From the NCBI GenBank assembly GCA_963802765.1, contig CAWDJZ010000012.1, positions 1 through 64,000 on the forward strand: a DNA stretch of 64,000 nucleotides, written 5' to 3'. Source of the stretch: Gaiellasilicea sp963802765. GTDB lineage: Bacteria > Actinomycetota > Thermoleophilia > Gaiellales > Gaiellaceae. Of the stretch, positions 1-10,024 are shown one piece after another. The notes under the pieces were generated by a model. The model did not search any database, was not told the DNA's origin, and worked only from the letters and a program-made list of their open reading frames with translations. The position numbers and the translations under genes were made by a program. The number at the start of each line of letters is the position of its first letter. Within the stretch, counting starts at the first letter, position 1.

Positions 1-102
1 AACCGGAAGGAGTTATCGACGGCAGGCTTGTCGGCCGGACCGGGGAGGACTCGACCTTGAGTGCCGGGCCTCGCACGTGAACCCGGCGGCGGTTGCGACG
101 CC

Positions 103-801
103 TCACCGCCGCGTGCCGACCCAGTCGATCCGCACTGCCTGAATCGCGCCTGCCTCGATTGCGGCCCGCTCCTGCGAGTCGGTCACATCGGGAAGGTCTG
201 AGAAGAAGAACGGCCCGTTGGCAGAGAACCGACAAGCCAGCCGTTCGTCGAGAACGCGAAGAAGCTCCTCACCGCTGTGGAGTCCGTGTTCGCTTGCCCA
301 GGATTGGAGGTACACCTCCCATTCGCGGCCAGAGGCCTGCCACTCGTCGCGATGTCGGTGGAGCCAGGTCGACCCGTGCTCTTCGAGATGCGCGAAGCAC
401 CACTGAGCCGTCGCCTCGTCGAACCTCTCCCAGGCCCACTCGACGACGACGACGCGCCCTCCACTCGCAAGCATGGTGGTGAGCCGGTCGAGCACTCTTC
501 CGGGATCGCGTACGTGATGAAGTGACGCGGAGGCGATCGCAGCGTCGAACGGCTGCGCGGAGTCGAAGCACTCGAACTCGAGCCGCGCGTACTGCGATCC
601 GTCAGGCGCCTCGGGATCGACGCCAAGCGCCTCGTACCCGTTCTCGAGAAGAAACGGAACGAAGCCGCCGGCTGAGCCGCATCCGATGTCGAGGACTCGT
701 GCAGGCGCCGGCGGCAGGTGGCTGCCCACCACCGGCCACATCGCGCTGAGCCAGCGGCTCGGCGTCACCATTCCGCTCGTCCACGTCCGAACACTGCCCA
801 C
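103..801 (-). CDS. class I SAM-dependent methyltransferase
   Basis: Small Rossmann-fold methyltransferase; substrate unknown. Motif I is VLDIGCGSAGG near residue 37, followed by an acidic motif II (ALGVDPEAPD) and the motif IV region FDAAIASASLHHV, as in the Methyltransf_11/25 families. The C-terminal half has a Trp-rich stretch (HLEEHGSTWLHRHRDEW). The frame opens with GTG at 801; an ATG ten codons later (771) is equally possible. Protein-like sequence continues upstream in another frame (ALDFDELVAAW, from a GTG at 863), so the true start may be about 863 with a frameshift near 790. It lies about 100 bp downstream of a second methyltransferase on the same strand. Confidence 0.8.
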   Translation of the reverse strand: MGSVRTWTSGMVTPSRWLSAMWPVVGSHLPPAPARVLDIGCGSAGGFVPFLLENGYEALGVDPEAPDGSQYARLEFECFDSAQPFDAAIASASLHHVRDPGRVLDRLTTMLASGGRVVVVEWAWERFDEATAQWCFAHLEEHGSTWLHRHRDEWQASGREWEVYLQSWASEHGLHSGEELLRVLDERLACRFSANGPFFFSDLPDVTDSQERAAIEAGAIQAVRIDWVGTRR

Positions 802-900
802 GCCGCGACGAGCTCGTCAAAGTCGAGCGCCGGTCCGCACGGGCTGGCTCGAAGGGCGGTCACGGTGACCGGACCGCCCTCCACTGCCCGGACGGCCTCG

Positions 901-1726
901 TCAGAGCCTCGTGCCGACGGCGACCAGGTACTCCTTCTCGAAGCGCGCCTCGTCCGGCGTGCCGCGGTTCCACTCGTCGCAGAACGCGTCGAGCGCCTCG
1001 TCGAACTCGCTCGCCCGTCCCTCGCGCTCCGCGTTCGCGCGCGCGGCGATCGTCGGCCCGTAGTACGCCTTGAAGTGCTCGCCGTACTCCCGCGCGCTGC
1101 GGGAAGGCGGTGATCTCGAGGACGCCGCGCTCGACGGTGTGCAGCTCCACCCGGTCGCCGAGGAGGCCGCGCAGGTGCTCCTCGCCGCCCCAGAGCGGCG
1201 GCGGCTGCGCGCCGGGCGGGGGAGGCGGCGCGAAGGGCTTCATCGTGCGGAAGAGCGCGCCGAGCATGCCCTCGGGCGTCCAGCTCAGGAGGCCGATCGT
1301 CCCGCCGGTGCGGCAGACGCGCACGAGCTCGTCGGCCGCGGCCTGGTGGTGCGGCGCGAACATCACGCCGATCGCGGACATGACGACGTCGAACGACTCG
1401 TCCGCGAACGGGAGGTTCTCGGCGTCTGCCTCGACCCACTCGAGCTCGAGACCCTCCGACTCCGCGATCCCGCGACCTGCCTCGAGCAGCGCCGGGGTCA
1501 GGTCGCTCGCGGTGACGGCGGCGCCGCGCCGGGCGGCGGGCAGCGAGGCGTTGCCCGTTCCGGCTGCGACGTCGAGCACGCGCATCCCGGGGCCGATCCC
1601 GCACGCGTCCACGAGCCGCTCGCCCACGGGCAGCAGGAACGTGTCGACCATCAAGGGGTAGTTGCCGGAGCCCCACATCGCGCGATGGCGCGCCTTGAGC
1701 TCCGAATCGGCGAGTTGAACGCTCAT
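901..1726 (-). CDS. SAM-dependent methyltransferase (UbiE/Methyltransf_11-like), frameshifted
   Basis: Methyltransferase with motif I VLDVAAGTGNASLP near residue 50, motif II VTASDLTPALLE and motif IV FDVVMSAIGVMFAPHHQ. The first about 210 residues read in one frame. Near 1095 the frame breaks after EITAFPQR, and the family-like ending (EYGEHFKAYYGPTIAARA ... EYLVAVGTRL, stop at 901-903) follows in the next frame. The break lies in a CG-rich run and is best explained by loss of one CG dinucleotide. ATG at 1726. This type of methyltransferase is often found beside a TPR/LuxR regulator, as here, so it may be a target of the upstream gene; substrate unknown. Confidence 0.8.
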
Positions 1727-1807
1727 TGTCTCCTCCAGCTCGGCGTTGTCGGCCAGCTCTGCGCCCGCGCGGAGCGCCGCACATCGGGAGAACTCCCTAA
1801 CTTGCTC

Positions 1808-3478
1808 CCTATCTCGCCGTCGCGCGCGCCTCGCTCCGCGCGGCGAAGGCCGCCGCCTCCGCGCGGTTGCGAACGCCGAGCTTGGAGAGGATGTGGCTCA
1901 CGTGGTGCCCGGCCGTCTTCTCGCTGATGACGAGCGGTCTGCGCGATCTGGCCGTTCGACATCCCGAGCGCGAGCAAGCCGAGCACCTCTTGCTCGCGGG
2001 CAGTGAGCTCGCCGGCCGCGCGTGGCAAGCCGCCGGTCGACGCTGCCGAGCTCGCGGAGGACCGCCGCGGCCGCGTCCCTGCGCGCGCGAGGCGCCGAGC
2101 TCGCGGAAGGTCGCGTAGGCGGCGCGCGCCTCCTCGACGGCGAGCTCCGGGCTGCTCGTGCGCGAGCGCGCGGGCGAGCTCGAGCCGCGCCTCCGCCGAC
2201 CTCGTACGGCATCGCCGAGGCGACCGAACGCGGCGAGCGACCGGCGGGCAGCCTCGGCGGCCTGCGTCCGGGCGCGCCGCTGCGAGCGTGCACGCGCGCG
2301 GCCGCGAGCTCCGCGCGCGCAGCGACGACCGCGATGCCCGAGCGCGTCCGCAAGCTCGGCGAGTCGCTGCGAGACGCGTCGTCGGCCGAGTCGACCTCAC
2401 CCTCGGCGAGGCGCGCGTCGACGAGCTGCGGCGAGCAGCTGCGGCGGTCTGCACCGCGTCGCCCTCCGCTGCGAGCAGCCCGCGCTCGAGCAGCGCGGCC
2501 GCCACCTGCGGCCGGCCCTGAGCCAGGCGCAGGTGAGCGAGCGCGCGGAGCGACTCCGGGTGCTCCTCCCGCCCGACGAGAAGCTGCTCGGCCTCCGACA
2601 ACCGGCCCTGGCGCACCCGCAGCTCGGCCAGCGCCGCCACGGTCGGCGCCGCCAGCTTCGGGCACGTAGCGCGCGTGCACGTCGAGCGCGGTTTGCAGGG
2701 CGCGCTCCGCGTCGTCCCATCGGCCCGTCGCGAGCAGGACGTCGGCGTGGATCGTGCGGCACGACCCGTAGAGCGGCGCCGTCTCGTGCTCGCGTGCGAA
2801 CTCGTCGACGAGCTCGCACCACTCGGTCGCGCGCTCCCAGTCGCCCGCGCTCGTGCATGCCGCGATCAGGTTGCAGTACGCCTCGGCGAGCGTGTGGACG
2901 TTGCGGACGCGGCCGGCCGAGGCCGCGGCCATCGCCTCCTCGAGGAGCCTCATCCCCTCATCCCTGCGGCCTGCGCTCACCTCGGCGCGCCCGAGGAGGC
3001 TGACGGCGAACACCTCGAGGTCGTCGGCGTCCGTCTGCGCGCGCGATCTCCATCGCTCGGCGCGCGTGCTCGGCGCACTCCTCGACGGTCTCGGCGTGCC
3101 GCGCGCGCTCGACCGCGACCCAGCCCTGCCGGCGCACAGGCCCGCGTCCTCGACGGCGCGCTCGGCGCGCGCGAGCCAGCCGCGCGCAGCCGACGCCCGT
3201 CCGCCGACGAAGTGCTGGTGCGAGACCCAGACCGCCAGGCGGGCGGCGTCGTCGCAGCGCCCGGCGCGCACGTACCCCTCGACGGCGCGCTCGCGCGCGG
3301 CGACGCCTCCACTCACGTCGCCGAGGAACCAGAGCGCGAGCCCGAGCCCGTCGAGCGCGTCAGGCGTCTCCTCGTCCCCGAGGACGGACTCGAACGCCTC
3401 CCGAGCCACATCCCACCGTGCTGCCTCGAGCGCGCGCCGGCCCTCGTCGGTCCGGGGGTCGCCCATGTCGGTGGTCAC
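1808..3478 (-). CDS. LuxR-type transcriptional regulator with TPR-like N-terminal region, multiply frameshifted
   Basis: Cytoplasmic transcription factor of about 555 residues. From the ATG at 3478 the protein is a string of TPR-like helical pairs (ALEAARWDVAREAFESVL, ALDGLGLALWFLGDVSGG, TLAEAYCNLIAACTSAGDWE, ALQTALDVHARYV). The C-terminus is a GerE/LuxR helix-turn-helix: GELTAREQEVLGLLALGMS followed, after a frame change, by EKTAGHHVSHILSKLGVRNR, ending EARATAR at the stop 1808-1810. At least four frame changes are needed (roughly 3110, 2640, 2100-2400 and 1925). No sensory domain or ATPase is recognisable. It stands upstream of and co-oriented with the methyltransferase at 901-1726. Confidence 0.75.
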
Positions 3479-3530
3479 CGCCGAACGATTGTAGGAGCCG
3501 AGCTGGCGAGCGTCGATCCGCCGTGGAGGA

Positions 3531-5710
3531 TCATCGCGTAGATGCCTCGTGCTCGACGTGGGGGTCGGGCAGCCACTTCAGCCAGCTCGGTAGGTACCAG
3601 TTCCAGTCGCCGAGCAGCTTCATGCTCGCCGGGACGAGGACGCAGCGAACGATCGTCGCGTCGATCAGGAGGGCGGCCCCGACTCCGAAGCCGACCTGCT
3701 GCGTCTCCGAGAGGTCGCCGCTCGCAAAGCCGGCGAACACGACGATGATGATCAAGGCGGCTCCGGTGATCACCCGCGCGGTCGTTCCGATCGCGTGCAC
3801 CACCGCCTCCTCGTTGTCGCCGGTCTGCAGGTAGCGCTCGCGGATCCGCGAGAGCAGGAAGACGTGGTAGTCCATGGAGAGCCCGAACAGGACCGAGAAG
3901 AGGAAGAGCGGCACCCACGTGCTCACGAGCTCGGTCTCGCGGAGCCCGAAGAGCTCGTTTCCGATCCCCTTCTGGAAGACGAGCACCATCAGGCCGTACG
4001 CCGCGCCGACGGAGAGCAGGTTGAGGACGATCGCCTTGAACGCGAGCACGATCGAGCGGAACGCGATCGTCAGCAGGACGAAGCTGAGGAGGAGGACGAA
4101 CGCGATGATCCGCGGCAGCCAGGTCTCCATCAGCTCCGTGTAGTCGATCTCCTCGGCCGTCTCGCCCGTCACGTAGACCGCCGCGTCGAGGCCGTCGAAG
4201 GCCGCGGGGACGTCCCGGTCGCGCAACCGCTGCACGGCGTCGATCGCGCGCTGGTCGCGACTGTCTCCTGCGACCAGCGCCTCGACCACGGCGAGCCTGC
4301 TCGTCCGGGCTGATCTCGAGCTCCGGGTTCCGGAACGACGGGTTCGCGCCGAGCGTGCCCATGAGCTCGCGAACCGCCGTCGCGGAGCTCCGGCGAGCCG
4401 CCGAAGTCGCCCTCGACGACCACGATCGCCGAGTCGACGGTGCCGATGCCGAACTCCTCCTCGAGCGCCGCGAAGCCCTGCCGCGAAGGCGCGCTCTCCG
4501 GGAACGATCTCAGGCCCGGCTGCGAGAGCCGCAGGTCGAGGGCCGGCACGGCGGCCGCGAGGAGGACTCCGACGGAGAGCACGAGGCTGAGAACCGGGCG
4601 CCGCATCACCGCCCGCGCGATCCGGGACCACAGCCGTCCCTCGCGGCCGGCGGAGTCGACGACCCGGCCGACGATCGGGACGCGGAGCGCGTTCACGCGA
4701 TCGCCCAGGAGCCCGAGCAGCGCCGGCACCAGCGTGAGCGCCGCGAAGACGGCGACCAGCCCGACGGTGAGCGCGCCGACGCCGAGGCTGCGCAGGACCG
4801 AATCGGGAACGAGCAAGAGCCCCGACATCGCGAGCACGAACGCCAGCCCGCTGAAGAGGACGGCGCGATTGGCGGTCGCTCCGGTGGCGGCGATCGCGTC
4901 GAGCTCGCTGCGACCGGCCGCGCGCTCCTCCCGGTAGCGCGAGACGATGAAGAGGCCGTAGTCGGCGGCGATCGCGAGCCCCATCACCGTCGTCATCTGG
5001 AACAGGAACACCGAGAGGTCGAACCCCTGGCTGAAGATCGCGGCGAGCCCGAGCGCGACCCCGATCGAGAAGAAGGCGACGAGCAGCGGCACGATCGCCG
5101 CGACGAGCGTGCCGAAGACGAGCACGAGGATGACGAGCGCGGCGGGCAGGCCGAAGTAGAGCTCGCCCGTCTTCAGGTCCTCGTCCAGGATCTCGTTGAG
5201 GTCGTTGTCGGCGCTGCACTCGCCCGACAGGAAGACGTCGAACTCGCCTCCGTCGGCGGCTTCGACGATTCCGGCCAGCGTGGCCGCTCCCGCCTCGCAG
5301 TCGCCGCGGAGCCCGACTGGGATCAGCGTCGCGCTGCGATCTGCCGAGACGAGCGACGCGTCCCCCGACTCGTAGAAGCTCTCCGCGTTGTTGGCGACTC
5401 CGCTCGACTCGACCTCCGCGAAGATCGCGCCCACCTTGTCCCGGAAGGCCGGGTCGTCCACGGTCGAGGTCCCGGAACGGACGAGGATGAGCTCGTTGAC
5501 GTACTCCTCGTTCGGATCGGGCGGGGAGTGGCGGCCGATCGCCTCGTAGCCACGCTCGGACTCCGGGTTCGACGTGAGCTCGCCTTCGCTCGTCAGGTCG
5601 AGGAGCGCGACGATCGTCCCGATTCCCAGGACGAGCGCGAGCACCCAGGCGCCGAGCGTCGTCCACGGGCGGCGGGCACAGGCTCGCGCGAGACGCTCGG
5701 TCGACATCAT
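3531..5710 (-). CDS. MMPL/RND family transporter, frameshifted
   Basis: Inner-membrane RND-type exporter of the MMPL family (about 725 residues), likely moving lipids or hydrophobic compounds. The ATG at 5710 gives a first membrane segment (TLGAWVLALVLGIGTIVALL) and then an extracytoplasmic loop. A five-helix bundle follows with the family signature GLAIAADYGLFIVSRYREE; the second half mirrors it with FGLSMDYHVFLLSRIRERY. Between 4390 and 4290 the reading frame changes twice: ELMGTLGANPSFRNPELEIS lies in a third frame and the rest resumes at VVEALVAGDSRDQRAIDAV. It is 9 bp downstream of the HAAS-domain gene, so PadR, HAAS protein and exporter probably form one operon. Confidence 0.88.
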
Positions 5711-5719
5711 CCGCAGCGG

Positions 5720-6476
5720 TTACGCAGCGCCGCTCGGTGCGATGCCCCCGGCGCGCTTCTGTCGGCGCGCGTCCGATCGATGCAGGAGGAGTGCGGCGCC
5801 GATACAGGCGAGCCCGACGGGGAGCCAGAGCGGCACCCACCGCCAGCTGGCGTCGAGCGAGCTTCTCGTGCGCCCCCGATCAGCAGCACGGCTCCAAGTG
5901 TCGCAAGTGAGAGCTGCGCGCCGACGTCGAGGAGGCGTGGCATGAGCTCGAGGTCGGAGAAGCGTCGCCGCAGGAGCAGGTGGACGGCGACCAGGATGAC
6001 GCCGGCGACGAGGCAGACGGCGCCGAGCACGACGAGCGAGGGGACATGCGTGTCGTTCCAGCCGCCGACGCAGTCGCCGTTGATCGACTCGGGGCACGTC
6101 CGCCAGACCCTGACCGTCTGCGCGGAGACGGGTCCGGCGCCGATCGACCAGGCCAACGTCTCGATCAGCACCATCAGGGCGCCGAGTCCGAGCAGGGTCG
6201 CGGCGGCCCTCGACGACCACCAGGCGGTCGCATCGACGAGCCAGTCCAGCCGCGCCGGAGGGCTGAACTCTCGGGCGAAGCGGCGAGGGTCGCCGAGCTG
6301 GGCGACGGCTTTCGCCTCGGCCTCGCGGCGAGGCAGTCCCTTGCTGTTCGAGCTCAGTCGGCAGACGAGTGCAGGTGATCGCGCGCCTCGTCGACGATCC
6401 GTGTCTTGCGCAGTCGCCGCTCCGAGGTCAGGGCATCACGAAGCTGCTGCATCCACGCGTCGATGGGCTCAGCCAC
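5720..6476 (-). CDS. HAAS/permease-prefix-like membrane protein, frameshifted
   Basis: Probable membrane protein with an N-terminal HAAS-like helical region (IDAWMQQLRDALTSERRLRK, RREAEAKAVAQLGDPRRFAREF) and about four membrane segments (ATLLGLGALMVLIETLAW, VPSLVVLGAVCLVAGVILVA, LATLGAVLLIGG, WVPLWLPVGLACIGAALLL). HAAS domains typically sit next to PadR regulators. The chosen start is a GTG at 6476 with GGAGG just upstream. Frame changes occur near 6354 and 6336 (ELEQQG is in a third frame) and again near 5850. Stop at 5720-5722. It lies between PadR and the MMPL exporter; function unknown, perhaps a membrane partner in the PadR-controlled response. Confidence 0.6.
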
Positions 6477-6887
6477 CGGTTGCCTCCAATCGTGACTGTC
6501 GTGGTCTTGGGTCGCCGACCGCGTCACCTGCACGGCAGCAGCCGAGAGGACCGAGTCGACGGCGTCGCGAATCACGCGCCAGCGCCGGGAGCGCTCTTCG
6601 AGCTCTCGCCGGCCGGCGCTCGTGATCCGGTAGACCCTCCGCCGCCGGCCACTCGCGCGATCCCAGGCGCTGCGGACGAGGCCGGCGTGCTCCAGCTTGT
6701 GCAGAACGGGATAGAGCGACCCTTCGGCGAGCTCGAATGCGCCGCCGCTGAGGCGCTGCAGCGACTCGATCAGCGCATACCCGTGACTGGGAGCGGCCGA
6801 CAGCGACGCGAGCAGGAGCAGTTCGAGATGCCCGCGGACGCTTGACTCGGCTGACTCGGGGCCGTTCGCATCATACCTAGGTAACAT
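6354..6887 (-). CDS. PadR family transcriptional regulator
   Basis: Winged-helix repressor of the PadR family: HLELLLLASLSAAPSHGYAL, LAEGSLYPVLHKLEHAGLV and RRRRVYRITSAGRRELEE are the typical recognition helix and wing. The open frame runs on past the expected PadR end (about 6510) into the HAAS region without a stop, either a fusion or loss of the stop through an indel. The ATG at 6887 is used; upstream ATGs (6929, 6962) would place the AT-rich palindromic promoter region inside the gene. Probably autoregulated from the palindromes at 6874-6905, which also face the divergent cupin gene. Confidence 0.8.
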   Translation of the reverse strand: MLPRYDANGPESAESSVRGHLELLLLASLSAAPSHGYALIESLQRLSGGAFELAEGSLYPVLHKLEHAGLVRSAWDRASGRRRRVYRITSAGRRELEERSRRWRVIRDAVDSVLSAAAVQVTRSATQDHDSHDWRQPVAEPIDAWMQQLRDALTSERRLRKTRIVDEARDHLHSSAD

Positions 6888-6905
6888 ATACATCGAATAC
6901 ATATG
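6874..6905. promoter_or_regulatory. candidate PadR operator/promoter region
   Basis: AT-rich island between divergent padR and cupin genes. It holds a perfect 10-bp palindrome TACCTAGGTA (6874-6883), inverted arms CATAT/ATATG (6885-6889 and 6901-6905) and a direct repeat ATACAT (6888-6893, 6897-6902). This matches what is expected of a PadR autoregulatory site; binding is inferred from position and symmetry only. Confidence 0.45.
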
Positions 6906-6927
6906 CGTCAAACATTGGAAGGTCCCC

Positions 6928-7541
6928 ATGATTGAAGAAGCACGACTCGAGTCGGTCGGCATCCGGTCTCACGCCTGTGACAGCTGGATGGTTTGTCGTC
7001 AACGCCCGAGAAGCCGCGTGGATGAACAACGACAAGACGCAGAGCTGCTGCATCTCGAGTCCGACGACTTCGTCTTGCGCGTCGGCCCGAGCTCGCCGGA
7101 ACGAGAAGCCCGGCGCCGGGTTTTGCCCTTCGCGGTGCTCCGGCCGGGCCAGCCAGGCCGGACATGTACCACGCCGAGTCGGTGCAGGAGGACTTCCTCG
7201 TGCTGATGGGCGAATGCATCCTGATCGTCGAGGACCAGGAACGTCACCTCCGCGCCTGGGACTTCGTGCACTGCCCGCCCGGCACGGCGCACTCGTTCGT
7301 CGGGGCGGGCGACGGTCGAGTGCGTCCTCGTCTGCACCGGGAATCGCGACCCGGACGACGAGACTTTCTGGCGCGTCTACAAGCGCTCAGACGTTGCTCT
7401 GCGCCACGGCGCGAGTGTCGAGCACGACGGGAGCTCGGACGCTGAAGCAAACGCGCTGTGGCGAGACGGTGGCGCGTCGAGCGCCCGGAAAGCTGGAGCG
7501 AGCTCCCGTGGAGCCTCGGCCTCGTGACCGCCGGGTGGTGA
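6928..7541 (+). CDS. cupin-domain protein, frameshifted
   Basis: Small cytosolic beta-barrel protein of the cupin superfamily, about 200 residues. From ATG 6928 (GGAAGG upstream) it begins MIEEARLESV; the next frame gives GLTPVTAGWFVVNAREAAWM and another ESDDFVLRVGP. The cupin core is YHAESVQEDFLVLMGECILI and WDFVHCPPGTAHSFVGAGDG, with His/Glu residues placed as in metal-binding cupins. After 7310 the sequence continues in other frames (VECVLVCTGNRDPDDETFWR, then RWRVERPESWSELPWSLG) to a stop at 7539-7541. At least four frame changes. Divergent from padR and possibly controlled with it; function unknown. Confidence 0.65.
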
Positions 7542-7614
7542 GTCACGCTGACCGCGGCCGCTCGGCTCAGTCGAGCAGCAGGAGCAGCTCGAGACGGCGA
7601 TCACGATTCGAGCC

Positions 7615-8193
7615 CTAGTGGACGGCCGTGAGCTCGGGCCGCTCTCTCAGCGCCTCCCGGAGACGTGCCAAGAGCGCTGAACGTCCGGCTCTTCACCGTT
7701 CCGGACGGGATGTCGAGCGCGGTCGCGATCTCCGACTGGGTCAGGCCGCCCCAGTAGGCGAGCTCGAGCACTTCGCGCTCGGCCCTCGACAGCGTTGCCA
7801 GCGCGGCCTGAACCTCGCGTCGCGCCTCTCGAAGTTCCACGTCGTCGTCGGCGCTCTCGGCGACGAGCGCTGGGGTGCCATCACCTCGAGCTGGTCGGGA
7901 AGCGCGTTGAAGCGGGCCTGGCGGCGCACGAGGTCGACAGCCCGCCGGTGCACCAGCGTGAGAATCCAGGTCGACGCCCGTCCGCGAGAGCGGTCGAACT
8001 TCGCCGCCTGCCGCCACACGGCGAGGAACGCCTCCTGCACCGCGTCTTCCGCCAGGGCGGAGTCGCGCAGGACGCGCAGCGCGAGACCGTAGGCGACCGT
8101 CCCGTACCGGTCGTAGAGCGAGCCCAGCGCCTGCTCGTCACCCTCTGCGCACGCGGCGAGCAGATCGTCGTCGTCACGGATCGAACCGGCCAT
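7615..8193 (-). CDS. ECF/SigK-like RNA polymerase sigma factor, frameshifted
   Basis: Sigma-70 family protein of about 190 residues. Region 2 is clear: LYDRYGTVAYGLALRVLRDS, AEDAVQEAFLAVWRQAAKF, RASTWILTLVHRRAVDLVRR. Region 4 (TLSRAEREVLELAYWGGLTQ, SEIATALDIPSGTVKSR) follows in the next frame after a break near 7860-7870, and a second break near 7680 restores the ending LREALRERPELTAVH with stop 7615-7617. ATG at 8193. No anti-sigma gene follows it on its own strand; the next gene is the convergent cupin gene. It is divergent, 52 bp away, from a second ECF sigma gene. Confidence 0.85.
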
Positions 8194-8245
8194 ACCAAGG
8201 GTAGAGACGCGACCCGGCCCGGGTGTTACGCGCTACGGTTCGTCC

Positions 8246-8912
8246 GTGGTCGGGTCGCGGACCGTCGCGACCGAACGCACGGAGGAGCAAATCCTCGCCC
8301 AGCTGCGGGACGGAGACGAGGAGGCCTTCTGCGCGCTCGTTCGCAGGCACTCGCCGTCGATGACGCGGGTCGCGATGGCGTTCGTCTCGCGCCGCGCGGT
8401 GGCCGAAGAGGTGGTTCAGGAGACGTGGCTGAACGTCGTTCGAGGCCTCGACGGGTTCGAGGCGAAGTCGTCGCTTCGGACGTGGATCTACGCGATTCTC
8501 GGCAACTGTGCGAGAAGGCGAGCGGAGCAGGAGCAACGGCTCGTGCCGCTGTCCGAGCTCGCGGCGGACGAGGCGTCGGGCGACGACCTCGGCGTGAGTC
8601 GCGACCGGTTCTTCGAGGAGGGCCGGTGGGCCGGCATGTGGTCGAGCGGCAGTGCCGCGCTGGGACGATCTTCCCGAGGAGCGCCTGCTGTCGAGCGAGC
8701 TGCGCACCACGCTGCTCGAAGCGATCGACGCGCTGCCACGAATGCAGAGAGCAGTGATCACGCTTCGCGATGTCGAGGGCTGGCCCCCGGGAGAGGTCTG
8801 CGAGTATCTCGGCGTCGCGGACGGCAACCAGCGAGTTCTCTTGCACCGCGCGCGAGCCTCTGCACGCGCCGCGATCGAGCGGTACCTCGAAGAAGGGACG
8901 GAGCGATGCTGA
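8246..8912 (+). CDS. ECF RNA polymerase sigma factor, frameshifted
   Basis: Extracytoplasmic-function sigma factor of about 220 residues. Region 2: FCALVRRHSPSMTRVAMAF, AEEVVQETWLNVVRGLDGF, SSLRTWIYAILGNCARRR. A frame change near 8645 leads to region 4: LLEAIDALPRMQRAVITLRD, GEVCEYLGVADGNQRVLLHR. GTG start at 8246. The stop overlaps the ATG of the downstream zinc-finger protein by 7 bp, the standard arrangement of a sigma/anti-sigma pair, so its activity is probably held by that protein. Confidence 0.88.
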
Positions 8913-9142
8913 CCTGCGCCGACATCGTCAAGCTCGTCACCGATTACAACGAGGGGCGTCTCACGCCGGCCGAGCGTCGCCGCTTCGAGGAGCACGTTTC
9001 GATCTGCCCGCCGTGTCGTTCGTTCCTCGACCAGATGAGGACGACGGTCGAGCTCGTCGGAGAGCTGCGCGAGGAGGATATCCCGCCGGCGATGGAGCAG
9101 CACCTCCTCGCCGCGTTCCGTGACTGGAAGCGGGTCGAGTGA
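8906..9142 (+). CDS. anti-sigma factor with zf-HC2 domain
   Basis: Short (78 aa) soluble zinc-finger anti-sigma protein. The segment EEHVSICPPCRSFLDQMR carries the HxxxCxxC motif of the ZAS/zf-HC2 fold, preceded by DYNEGRLTPAERRRFEEH. It has no membrane segment, so it would act as a cytosolic anti-sigma factor, possibly sensing redox or metal through the Zn site. ATG 8906 overlaps the end of the sigma gene; its TGA overlaps the GTG of the next gene (GTGA at 9139-9142), giving a three-gene operon. Confidence 0.85.
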   Translation: MLTCADIVKLVTDYNEGRLTPAERRRFEEHVSICPPCRSFLDQMRTTVELVGELREEDIPPAMEQHLLAAFRDWKRVE

Positions 9143-9843
9143 TCGCGTACAAGTTCCTCTCGTCCGATCGCGTCGGGCTCTTCAGCGGGCTCCGATGGCC
9201 GGAGCCGGGAACGTGGGTCGAGGCAGATGCGGAAGTCGAGCGATGCGTGTCGGGGATCCACGCGCTGCACGTCGAGGGGCTCCTCGGTTGGATCGACGAC
9301 GAGCTGTGGACCTGCGAGCTCGCCGGCATCGTGGAGGACGACGGCCAGGTGCTCGTCGCCGAGCGCGGCCGGCTCGTGGAGCGCGTGGCGGACTGGAACG
9401 AGACCGCCGCCCGCGACTTCGCCCGCGCGTGCGCGGCCAGGGGGCGCGAGCATGTGGTCGATGCGCTGCGCGTGGAGGGGCACGACGACGAGGCGCGGGA
9501 GCTCGAGGGTCTCGACGTCGAGGGCTTCGTGACGACCGCACCCGGGCTCGCAGCACGGCTGCCGGCCGAGATCGCGGGTCTCGTGCTCATGGCCGCCGAT
9601 ACGACGGCGCTCGCCGAGGGTCGTCGCCTCGAGGCCCGCGAGCCGCAACTGCGCTCGCACCTCGAGGCGGTCGCCGCGGGTGGCGCTACGCCTGGCGCAA
9701 TCGCTGCGAACGTGGCCTTCGTCGTCGCCCACTCGACGGCGGGCCTTCACCCGGAGGGATACGAGGTCGGGTTCGCTGCGGAGCGCGCGTGGCAGCTCGA
9801 GCGTCTCGTCGAGCGACTCGGTCTCGCCGTCACCGCCTCCTAG
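9139..9843 (+). CDS. uncharacterised protein cotranscribed with sigma/anti-sigma
   Basis: An intact 234-residue protein beginning MIAYKFLSSDRVGLFSGLRW. No catalytic motif or membrane segment is visible. It is acidic, with a Trp/Cys-containing N-terminal half (CVSGIHALHVEGLLGWIDDE, LWTCELAGIV) and an Ala-rich helical C-terminal half ending GFAAERAWQLERLVERLG. The GTG start is coupled to the anti-sigma stop through GTGA, which places it in the ECF operon, possibly as an effector of the response. I do not recognise the family with certainty. Confidence 0.75.
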   Translation: MIAYKFLSSDRVGLFSGLRWPEPGTWVEADAEVERCVSGIHALHVEGLLGWIDDELWTCELAGIVEDDGQVLVAERGRLVERVADWNETAARDFARACAARGREHVVDALRVEGHDDEARELEGLDVEGFVTTAPGLAARLPAEIAGLVLMAADTTALAEGRRLEAREPQLRSHLEAVAAGGATPGAIAANVAFVVAHSTAGLHPEGYEVGFAAERAWQLERLVERLGLAVTAS

Positions 9844-10024
9844 CGCCTGTAGGAGATCGGGCAGCGTGCCCGCGGCCAGGTTTGACAGCGGCTCCCATCG
9901 AGTTGTCGCCAACGGCGGCAACGAGATTGCACAGGAAGCCGGTAACGTCGCCTTCGTCGGCGGCCTCAGATTATTGGCGGAGGTTCAATTCCGCGACCAG
10001 GTTCCATTAGGGGACACTGACGCC

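Noticed and set aside
765..1784. Long Arg/Ala-rich frame of 339 residues overlapping the second methyltransferase
   Set aside because: Composition is that of a shadow frame in GC-rich DNA; the methyltransferase frame has clear motifs.
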